NCBI GenBank assembly: GCA_000969725.1
Contig: JXSR01S011226.1
Source of the DNA: Ophiothrix spiculata
Taxonomy: Eukaryota > Echinodermata > Ophiuroidea > Amphilepidida > Ophiotrichidae
Strand: one strand, 5' to 3'
DNA length: 28,349 bases
In this document: positions 20,290-28,349 of the stretch, piece after piece
Numbering within the stretch: position 1 is the first letter of the stretch
Layout of the letters: the number at the start of each line of letters is the position of its first letter
Made by a program: the position numbers and the translations under genes
Notes under the pieces: model-generated
What the model saw: only the letters and a program-made list of their open reading frames with translations
Database searches by the model: none
What the model was told of the DNA's origin: nothing

Positions 20290-21182
20290 CTTACTTTCAA
20301 CTAGCATTAACTTAAGTTTCTGTCGAGACTGTTTTTTCATGTCGACGTGTCGCAATAATTTGTTGGCGATGTCGACATATGTGTCAACATAAAGTTGATA
20401 TCAAAGAGTTAGCTTTTCTTGGAAAACAAAATTATTTGGATAAGCTTAATAACCTATTTTAGAAGTAGACACCTATAATACACTCATGTGCTAGTTTTTT
20501 CTGGGTACGACAATATGTTTGATGTAAATTTGATATTTTGTAACTTTTATGATGTGAACCTTCGTAATAACTGCTCAACTGCTAATAAAAAGTTTTAATG
20601 AAAATGAGATTTCATGTCGACATGTCGAGATATTGTTTTTTGTCTTTATATATTTATTCATTGTGCTTAGGTCTGGTGGTTGGAAAAAATATGCTTTATG
20701 TTGACAACCTTAGCGACACCATCTTTCAAGTGAAATCCTACGACAGGCCTTCATTTTTAAGGCGAGCGAGAGCGATTGCTCTCCTTACTCGCCTAAACAG
20801 GCTCTTAGGAGAGCAATATTTAGCTCACCTTAAACTGCTAAAATCAGCTAATATCTAATGGTATGACCTCAAATCACTCTCCTGACAACTCTCTTTGAAC
20901 CTTTCAGGAGAGTTATTTATAGCTCTTCAGCATTTTTCAAAAATGAAGCCCTGCGAGTAAAAAAAAAAAGGCTAAAGGGGCCATCTTTCAGGGGATTCTG
21001 ATTACTCACCAGTGACATGAAAATCTGTGCTAATAATAAACTCCATTTACTTCTGTCTAAACAAAAGCCTCAAAACCTTTTTTTTTTCTTTTGTGATTCT
21101 ATCCAATTAGCCACATGCAAAGAGTCTCCCAAGTTTAAAAGACCCTCCTTCAAATGACCACTTCAAAGTTATGTTTGTAAGA
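20290..21182. other. Sequence with palindromic GTCGACAT motifs and GAGAGC hairpins
   Basis: CATGTCGACGTGTCGCAATA near 20339 and CATGTCGACATGTCGAGATA near 20613 resemble GTCGACATGTTGCGATA in duplication copy B (9406). Around 20761-20792 GGCGAG...GAGAGC-gatt-GCTCTC...CTCGCC forms a nested hairpin, and CTCTCCTG...CAGGAGAG (20877-20912) another. They may be parts of one degenerate element, but no clear ends or target duplication were found. Confidence 0.4.
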
Positions 21183-21242
21183 TCAGTTGGTCTCATCAAT
21201 TTAAGTGGGCCTCCACAGCAGGAAGTGAAAGTGGAGATTGTC
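21183..21242 (+). repeat. Inverted repeat arm 1 (partner 22388-22436)
   Basis: CAGTTGGTCTCATC, then GCAGGAAGTGAAAGTGGAGATTGT, matches the reverse complement of 22388-22436. Whether this is one ~1.25-kb element or two opposed copies is unresolved; no target duplication was seen. Confidence 0.75.
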
Positions 21243-21841
21243 ATTAAGTTGAACCTTCAAAGGTACAGGGTTTCAATGTTCACAAACTACTGTATAAAAT
21301 CATAATTCCATAACCTTAATTCCACCTTTAGTTCCAAACTAAAAACTGGGGAAAGGATACTTTTTCAAGAGGTATATTTTTTTTAGCAGTCACGCAGTCA
21401 CTAATAGGTGTTTAGAGTATGAATTGGAAAGACATGAAAATTCAGAATATCAATTGGTTTGTATTAGACACTATATTTGTTACTTTTTTGTGCTATTAGT
21501 ATTACTGATAAGAAGCAAAAAGTGGAATTTAAATAACTCCTAATTTTTAGTCGAAGACTTTTGTGCATTGTTAGATCAGTGAATCAGTGAATGCATGTCC
21601 ATGATATAGTTTAGAGATTAGGTTGTGATCTGGAAAGGTTTCCTCGAGAATGATAACATGCAAAAGTAAGTGCCCTTAGGCCCCAGAAAAGGAAACAAAT
21701 CAAGGTTTTTCATTCAGTCAAAACATTTTATCACACCACTAAAATCATAGACCATAGGATGCTGATTGCTGTAGCTTGGCTAGCCTATACACCCTTATGA
21801 TCCTATACTTTTTAAAGCCCTCGAAGAGAAGGATATCAGGT
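21243..21841. other. AT-rich sequence, nothing recognised
   Basis: Lies between the two arms of the 21183/22436 inverted repeat. No coding potential was recognised. Confidence 0.45.
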
Positions 21842-22064
21842 GCGTAACCTGGATTGCGTAAAAATCCTAGTCCAAAACGGCGACGGGTCTTGAAGGCCGC
21901 TAGGGGCACCTGCTAATATAGGACAGGTTGCCAAATGCATTATTATCAGTTATTAGGACTACTGCGCCCATTTTTCTGTGTTTTCCGATTGTTTTTATTT
22001 CATTTTTCATTATTTCTATGGACCCCCGGGGTGCGTATGCCCCTTCCGCACCCCCTGACCAATG
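21842..22064 (+). mobile_element. GCGTAGCCAGG MITE family, copy 2
   Basis: Starts GCGTAACCTGGATTGCG, has TCCAAAACGGCGACGGG, and ends GGGGTGCGTATGCCCCTTCC...CCCCCTGACCAATG. Compared with copy 1 it has lost the ACCCCGGGGTGC segment near its left end but keeps its equivalent at the right end. Confidence 0.8.
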
Positions 22065-22107
22065 GATATTAGCATATTTTTGTACCAGCATGAACACTTG
22101 AGCACAT

Positions 22108-22254
22108 CGGGCATGAGATTGCATCTTCCTGAAAAAAACTGTCCAGAAACACTTGAAACGTGTGTAAAAACGGGCTGATAATAAATAAAATTGCAGAAAT
22201 GTTGACATCAAAAAAGCTGGAACCCAACTGAAAAGCTGGAAAATCTCATGCCTG
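22108..22254. mobile_element. 147-bp MITE with CAGGCATGAGATT ends and 6-bp target duplication
   Basis: Left end CGGGCATGAGATT and reversed right end CAGGCATGAGATT. GCACAT flanks both sides (22102-22107 and 22255-22260). Reading inward from the right, TTCC and TTTTCAG-TTGGGTTCC parallel the CAGGGGTGTGAGAG family at 18726 and 28064, so they are probably related. Confidence 0.8.
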
Positions 22255-22387
22255 GCACATTCATATTTGTTTGTTTTTGTGTCCTGTCTCAAATAATTGT
22301 CCGTAGGCATAGCTAAATAGAATTCTTTACAGAGACAACATGATATCTTTGAAGATTCATCCTAATTCATTGAGCCTTTACAGCCTT

Positions 22388-22436
22388 TTACAATCTCCAC
22401 TTCCTGCAATGCAGACCTACTGGATGAGACCAACTG
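22388..22436 (-). repeat. Inverted repeat arm 2 (partner 21183-21242)
   Basis: Plus-strand ACAATCTCCACTTCCTGCA...GATGAGACCAACTG is the reverse complement of arm 1, with a 3-base shorter spacer and scattered changes. Confidence 0.75.
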
Positions 22437-22547
22437 CACTCAATACATTATGACTTTGAGGTGGCCATTTCTTTCTTTCGCAGGAGACTATTTATGTTGT
22501 TTTCATGGTAGAAGTACTTTTCTACTTCCTACTTACTTGAGTGTAAC

Positions 22548-23126
22548 TAGGCCGCTACAAATCCCGTGTCCGATAGCCCGGGGCAAGTGGATTTCATTTC
22601 GGGCTAGTAATTTATTAAACAACAAGTGCTGTCCATTCGGAGATTGATTGTGTAGTAACAGAGTTTGTCAATTGGGGGGGGGGGGGGTATTGCAATTGCT
22701 GTTTTTATGACATCATTGCTTGGCTAAAAATAAATGGTGTGTCCCTCAGTAAATAGTCCATAAATATAGCGTAACACAATGTTTGAAAACACTAAATCAC
22801 AGGCACTGATTTCGTACGTAATATTTGCACAATAATTGTTTATAGTTGTTACGAATCATGAATGAAAGGTCGCGACCTGGTTCAGCAGCTTGCTAATTTG
22901 CATAATAATATGGTCCTTATCAGAAAATTTGACAATTTACACGTAGAGTAAAATATCGGGTAAATATTCGAGTTTCTTGTTTATGAAATTGTATGAAATT
23001 TGTTATGCAGCCGATCTCATTTCCTGCCTGCATGGTCGTTAAAATTTCAACCAAATTTCTGGCAAGTGATTTTGCACTGGTGGCTTCCCGACCGGGCTAG
23101 TAAAAAAATATATTTGTCGCGGCCTG
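22548..23126. mobile_element. 579-bp hAT-like non-autonomous element with perfect 8-bp target duplication
   Basis: Ends TAGGCCGCTACAAAT and, reversed, CAGGCCGCGACAAAT. AGTGTAAC flanks both sides exactly (22540-22547 and 23127-23134). YAGGC-type ends with an 8-bp duplication are characteristic of hAT elements. The interior carries CGGGCTAGTAATTTATT near one end and CGGGCTAGTAAAAAAAT near the other in direct orientation, plus a 14-G run (22674-22687). No transposase frame was found. Confidence 0.9.
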
Positions 23127-23134
23127 AGTGTAAC

Positions 23135-23532
23135 AGATTTAACAAAAGTGTGACACAGGATTTGCAACAAATGATCTGGAATTGTGCCCTACTTTCTTTC
23201 ATTAACACTGTGAATCCATGTAAAAGTAATACTAGATCTCCTGAAACTAAAAGAGCTTACTTTTAATTTTTCTCTATTTCAGAGTTTTAAATTATTGTTA
23301 AATTCAAAATGGGAATACTAACCTACAATTGTGAAAGACTAAGCAAAATTTGGCTTAGAAATTGCTCAAAATGACCAATTTTCAGGTTATTTTTTGTATA
23401 TGTAACACATTTAAAACATAAGTCAATTCACATTAATCACCTTAACTTATGATAAATGTTGCATCATTTCTGACAAATGGGATGAAATTTAGAAAAATCT
23501 GTTTTTCTCAATAGTATTGCTTTTAAAGCTAG
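23135..23532. other. AT-rich sequence, nothing recognised
   Basis: No coding or inverted-repeat structure was recognised. Confidence 0.5.
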
Positions 23533-24041
23533 AGGGGCATTGGACAAAGTTTTGAAATGTTTGTTTGTGGATGATTTACACCTCCTATGATAGAAAATAA
23601 AAGTCAATTACAGATATCAGGAAAATGTTGATCAAAACCTTCAAAAAAAGTCATTTATTTTATTTGCTGATTTTGGGTATGAGGATATTCTCTAAACATA
23701 TTTATTGATGCTATATACAATGAGAAAGAGCCAAAGATTTGTTTGTAAAATATACCTTTTACATCATAGATTGCAGAAAAATCAAAAGAAATTTTAAATT
23801 TTCATTAGATCTCCTGAAAAGGTTAATTCTAGAAATTCAACTATTGAGGGGAGTATTTATCGTTGACGACAACGATTATTAAAAATAAGAGAATATTTAA
23901 ATATTTTGATATATATGGTTTGAATTTGACAATGGGACTTTGCATGTTGTCATTATTAACACTAATACTTCAAATGATGCAAAAATGTCAAACTGTTTGG
24001 GGAAAAGTTTGGGGATGATGCTGAACTTGTCCAATGCCCCT
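23533..24041. mobile_element. ~509-bp element with AGGGGCATTGGACAA inverted ends
   Basis: AGGGGCATTGGACAAAG at the left is mirrored by CTTGTCCAATGCCCCT at the right. The interior is AT-rich without a long reading frame. No clear target duplication, so the superfamily is unassigned. Confidence 0.72.
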
Positions 24042-24690
24042 TTAATATTGAAACATGTGTGACAATGCCTCATTATAATTTATTCCACAAGGACCACAAC
24101 TTAATAACTCCAATGAAACAACAATTACCTGAATGCTAGAATTCTCTAAAACAGCATACCATCCCACCAGCGACAAATGAATCACCATGAACAATTCACA
24201 TTTTCAACACCCATGACCCTTGAACATCCTGCCAAAGTCGGTCACACAATCCGAAACAAAGACATTTTCATTGTCAATAAATCGATTTTCATTGAATTAA
24301 CAATCCCACATAATCTATCAAACGGTGCATTAAATCATGATTAAATTGACTAAATTACCGTATAATTCAGTGTGAAAATGTCTATTGATTGTTTTATGTT
24401 CCACTATAGTTTTGGTAAACCTTGGATCATGAAGGCGGGCATGAAGGTGCATATTCCATGCCCTGTGTATTGATGAATAAAATCAGAAATAAAAAAAAGA
24501 AATTGTGACACTTACAACTGCCCATAAATACCCAGAGCTGTTAAGCCAACAGGTCTATATTTAGAGAGCAAATCCCAAACTCAGCAATACTCTTTTAATC
24601 TTGTTAATCAGGAGGATTCGGAATGCCACTCTGGCCGATGAAATAAACAAGTTCGCAGTCTGGGGATCTCTTTTCTAATAAATCTAAAGC
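24042..24690. other. AT-rich sequence, nothing firmly recognised
   Basis: Two minus-strand donor-like sites (GTAATTGTT near 24127, GTAAGTGTC near 24512) lack convincing exons upstream. Confidence 0.45.
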
Positions 24691-24692
24691 TA

Positions 24693-24846
24693 TGGTCACA
24701 ATAATCGTACGATCAGCTTACGAGCAGTATTTAGTCCGTTTAAAAGGACCACTAGCAGTGAGTAAAGCCAGCAGCGAGGGCGTCGTGTGGTCCTATTAGA
24801 TGGACTAAACACTGCTCGTAAGCTGATCGTACGATTATTGTGACCA
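24693..24846. mobile_element. 154-bp MITE with near-perfect ~48-bp inverted repeats (TA target)
   Basis: TGGTCACAATAATCGTACGA is repeated inverted at the other end. The arms agree over ~48 bp with one mismatch and continue to ~63 bp with a few more. TA lies at each edge (24691-24692 and 24847-24848), as for Tc1/mariner, though C and G outside TA extend the symmetry and leave the exact end uncertain. The arm identity implies recent mobility or ongoing constraint. Confidence 0.85.
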
Positions 24847-24848
24847 TA

Positions 24849-26043
24849 GTCTTAACTAAAGTCCTAAAAACAAAAGATTGCTGTTTATATTTGTTACATA
24901 ACCATTATAAAAAACGACATTTGTAATAAGGAAACACACTCTTTAGACCTAGAAGGGAACTTATAGCAATTATCTGTCTTATCTTACACCATGACAAATT
25001 CAGGTACAATTTTATGCTTTAATTCTACTCATCCAACCTAATATTGCGCAACTCAACACAAGCTGTCTACATCAATATTATTCTAACAAGAACTTGTCAA
25101 GATTCCACACCATACCATGTCTTTGTTTTTACTACTTGGTGAAAATATTCGCACCAAATAATCAATTAATACAAGGGTACAGATGTGACAACACACGAGA
25201 ACAAAGAACAACCTTTAGCAAACAGTCTGTTGGTGAAATATTTAATACTGTTAGGATTTTGGACTTGTTTTTTGTTTTCAATATTTCATCGTATTAATCA
25301 TGGTAATATATTTTCAATAAAGTAAAATATAAGCTGTCTGTGGAAAATTCAGCATCGAAAATTTTAACTTTCAAACACTTTTTTTATTGGGGAAAGAGCT
25401 GGTATAAAGTTCAACTGAATATTTATATCATTATGTGTTATTTGAGATATGGCTTAAGAATTCAATGACACAACAAAAATCTCTGTTTATGGTTTGAATT
25501 CCATAAAACCTTATTTTTGATGCACTTACAATAGAGTTTGATATGAAACTCCAACGGGTTTTATGTTTTACAAATAGTGGCATATAATAAGAATATATTT
25601 TTGTTTGAATTTTGCATTTGAATGCGATAGAGACAGCAGTAACTGTAAATATCGAATGTCACTGCCTGCTATTCATAAAGGTGGGTTAAGATTATCATGT
25701 CCCTTTGTTTCATTTAAAAAAATAATAGCAATAAAGGTTGCATTTAAAAAAAAAAAAATAATAAATAAATGATGTGCTGTTGCAACCAACATTGATTAAC
25801 AGGCTTTACGCAAACAAAAACATGTCTTTTCAAAAGTTTGAGTGTGTGATGTTTACCTTTTATGTCAAAGTCTTAAAACTTTACCATTATCATTGCCAGT
25901 AGTCACAAAGTGATTTTCTTATTGTATTATTCATAAAACCTGAGCTATTCTGATAATGCACTTGACTTCACAAACAATGCAGAATTTAATAAAATCATAT
26001 AAAAACGTCTGCATCTACCAGTTCCTATAGACTCTTTGGAATG
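24849..26043. other. AT-rich sequence, nothing recognised
   Basis: Contains an A-rich stretch near 25746-25770. The frame at 25094-25297 has no recognisable content. No element ends found. Confidence 0.5.
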
Positions 26044-26051
26044 ACTCAAAT

Positions 26052-26365
26052 CCTGGGGGGTGTTACTTACATTGACAAGGTATGCGTATGTGTGCCTCCT
26101 TTTTCCAGGATTTTGGTATAGCAATGGGGTGTTTTTCATCTCAGATAAAAGCACCCAATTTTCATGAATTGGGTGCTTTTGGGAAAATTTGCAAAAAAAG
26201 CACCCAATATGAGTAAAATGCGGTGCTTTTCCATTCAAATTTGTATACTGATAGACCTGTGGGTTTTGGTTTTGAGCCAAAAATAGGTATACAAATGGTC
26301 AGTTTTTCGGAGTCCGGCAGGTACATACCAGTACATAAAATGTTGAAGAACCCCCTTCCCCCGGG
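26052..26365. mobile_element. 314-bp hAT-like element with perfect 8-bp target duplication
   Basis: ACTCAAAT occurs exactly at both flanks (26044-26051 and 26366-26373). Termini are short and imperfect: CCTGGGGGG on the left and CCCGGGGGAAGGGGG reversed on the right. Inside, AAAAGCACCCAATT-ttcatg-AATTGGGTGCTTTT forms a perfect 14-bp-arm hairpin (26147-26180), and AAAGCACCCAAT recurs 20 bp later. Overlapping frames on both strands are by-products. Confidence 0.82.
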
Positions 26366-26553
26366 ACTCAAATTCCAAAGGCTGGATATGCTTGGAAAAA
26401 AAAAGCTATACACAGCATTGCAGATTCAAAATTTGAAATTCACTACTTTAAAAAAAAAAAATCCTGCACAAATGTCAAAACCAACATCTATGTGCTTTTA
26501 GATTAAATTCTCTTCTGTCACAAGGACAGAATTGACAGTTTGTTTATTTATTC

Positions 26554-26740
<187 letters not shown>

Positions 26741-27095
26741 TTGGCAATATCGAGTCATAGCAGATAAGAGATGAAAGTAGATTGCAATGACAGCAGTTGG
26801 AAACAATGAACACTTCAACAGCCAAGTAATTCTATATTCAACGACTAATCACTAAAAAATTCAAAATTTCAACTCTTTTCCCTAGTCTCCATTAGCATGT
26901 TGTATATGACACAAACTAAAGCTTAACACAAACACTACCATACACTTCACAGCCATCGGCCATGTTTTGGCAGTGACCTGCTACAGATGAATCAAGCTTG
27001 TGGCAGGTGAACAAATTATTCAGATGAAAATAAAAACTGAGTTAGCAAAGTGCTTTTCAAATTTAATACATAATTTTACCTTTTGTGGAGACCAG
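26741..27095. other. AT-rich sequence, nothing recognised
   Basis: No coding or repeat structure was recognised. Confidence 0.5.
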
Positions 27096-27097
27096 TA

Positions 27098-27472
27098 AGG
27101 CCTAAAAAATAAATTGTTTGTTTGCCCTCCAGTGGAAAAATTACAATTTTGGGTCGGTCGGTTGATCTTCTTTTTTTTTTTACTCTGCACATGTATTTTA
27201 AAAGAATGATTTCATTCCATGGATTTTATCGCGAATACCAAGCAATGCAGGGCTTAATTAAAGATTGTGGATCATCACTTAGAGTAAATATGCATTTTAT
27301 ACTACTAAATGGGACTTTATACTGCTAAATTTTTCATTTTTCATTGAAAATATTGAGTTTTCATATTTTAGGTGTTTGAAGTAAAAAAAAATAAAGTAAA
27401 ATACCCGACCCAAATTTTTGGCATTTTAGGGTCGGTCGCAGAGGGCAAACAAACACAATTTTTTTTAGGCCT
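27098..27472. mobile_element. 375-bp MITE with AGGCCTAAAAAA ends (TA target)
   Basis: The ends AGGCCTAAAAAATAAATTG and AGGCCTAAAAAAAATTGTG face each other, and both continue with TTTGTTTGCCCTC. GGGTCGGTCG appears inside both arms. TA lies at each edge (27096-27097 and 27473-27474), fitting Tc1/mariner. The frame at 27122-27328 lies within it and is fortuitous. Confidence 0.82.
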
Positions 27473-27602
27473 TATAGTAATGACTATCTAGACAGGATAT
27501 ATGCTACTTAACCTATACATCTTGAAAGCTTTTGATCATCAAGCATCACTTTAGACTGTTTTTCAAGTCTGCAGCAATACCTATTCACATCATATTCCAT
27601 AC

Positions 27603-27854
27603 GCGTAGCCAGGATTGCGTACCCCGGGGTGCTCAATAAATCCTAGTCCAAAATGGCGATGGGTCCAGGCGGCCACCAGCCTATATCGAACGGGTCGCCA
27701 AATGTATTATTAGCAGTAGTTAGACTACTATGCCCATTTTTCTATGTTTTCCCATTGTTTTTATTTATTTCTTCTTTATCTCATCTTTTTTTGTTGTTGT
27801 TGTTGAAGACCCCTGGGGTGCGAGCCCATTCCGCACCCCCTGGCTATGCCAATG
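27603..27854 (+). mobile_element. GCGTAGCCAGG MITE family, copy 3 (most complete)
   Basis: Starts GCGTAGCCAGGATTGCGTAC, has CCCCGGGGTGC and TCCAAAATGGCGATGG, and ends CCGCACCCCCTGGCTATGCC-AATG. The last bases are an inverted copy of the first (GCATAGCCAGG reversed). All three copies in the window share orientation. A GTT repeat (GTTGTTGTTGTTG) is specific to this copy. Confidence 0.83.
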
Positions 27855-28063
27855 TATTCAGTACGGTACCTAACATCTTTAAAATGTTAACCTATAGCTA
27901 AAATGTACTACTTCCATATTAAAACATAATTGAGACTCTCTTCTACCGCAACAGAGTTTTACAATCACAGAAAAAATAATCTGTACTAGTGTAGTACCGT
28001 ATCAGGTCTAAATGTTAACTCTTTTTTTCTCAACCATTTCACTTTCAGTCCAGGTTTAAAGAA

Positions 28064-28225
28064 CAGGGGTGTGAGAGGCCAATTGACAAAAATGAGGAAA
28101 AGCATGTAAAGTTGGGGTAAAAGGTCAAAAATGGGCTGAAAATGAATGAAACAGCTAAAATTTTAGCACACTAAAATTTTCAAAAATGAGGAAATCAGTT
28201 GAAAAGAGGAATTCTTACACCCCTG
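28064..28225. mobile_element. 162-bp MITE, CAGGGGTGTGAGAG family, copy 2, 6-bp target duplication
   Basis: Left end CAGGGGTGTGAGAG and reversed right end CAGGGGTGTAAGAATTCC. AAAGAA flanks both sides (28058-28063 and 28226-28231). It aligns along its length with 18726-18880. CAGGG ends are hAT-like, but a 6-bp duplication is unusual for that superfamily. Confidence 0.83.
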
Positions 28226-28349
28226 AAAGAAGCATGGGACTATTCCGCATCCTCCCAAACCTAAAGTTTCTCTAAAAACAATTTGCAAAAATTGAGTACA
28301 TTTCATTTTCTTTAAGATAGTTTCCTAATCATCATTATGTTAAAATTTT

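Noticed and set aside
21003-21046. Strong minus-strand donor-like GTGAGTAAT
   Set aside because: The upstream segment is open only in a short frame, does not match SPPL3, and its phase does not suit the SPPL3 exon.
21900-22310. 136-codon minus-strand frame
   Set aside because: It spans most of one MITE and all of another plus flanks; no protein family features and composition follows the elements.

Overview
This looks like eukaryotic, animal genomic DNA. It is AT-rich, almost free of coding sequence and packed with short non-autonomous DNA transposons (MITEs), tRNA-derived SINEs, tandem duplications and microsatellites. One 50-base run of N marks an assembly gap. The repeat style and one conserved metazoan exon suggest a marine invertebrate. 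An echinoderm or another invertebrate deuterostome is my impression, not something the sequence proves. I saw no prokaryotic operon, CRISPR array, rRNA gene or intact tRNA gene.

The only confident protein-coding feature is a single 113-nt exon on the minus strand (19757-19869), with consensus splice sites. It encodes a segment that matches signal peptide peptidase-like 3 (SPPL3), an intramembrane aspartyl protease. No other SPPL3 exon was recognised. If that is right, the window is two large introns of an SPPL3 gene around one exon: at least 8.4 kb on the 5' side (19870 to the window end) and at least 19.7 kb on the 3' side (1-19756).

Layout. 1-981 is a segment duplicated again at 8252-9557, where the second copy carries an internal 332-bp tandem duplication. 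1626-2119 (minus) is a decayed retroelement fragment with an SGNH-esterase-like motif. 3222-3492 is a PIF/Harbinger-like MITE. 4790-7880 holds local tandem repeats: a 158-bp doublet, then three ~0.8-kb units, the middle one interrupted by a 221-bp MITE with a clean 9-bp target duplication. 10892-13111 is a pair of ~1-kb homologous blocks on either side of the N gap. Each block carries its own private MITE with an 8-bp target duplication, and the empty site is preserved in the other block. 13650-19250 contains SINEs, more MITEs, a (GAAT)n tract and a 16-bp minisatellite. 19392-28225 contains a three-copy MITE family, the SPPL3 exon, several hAT-like elements, a near-perfect 154-bp inverted-repeat element, a long (CAAT)n microsatellite and a pair of 6-bp-TSD elements.

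The genes do not form a pathway here. What the window offers is a record of transposon insertions, many datable through target-site duplications and empty sites. I found no convincing new biological system. The most useful leads are the reciprocal insertions around the gap (possible haplotype duplication), the 6-bp-TSD element family, and an unproven set of three phase-compatible minus-strand exon candidates near 13-15 kb.
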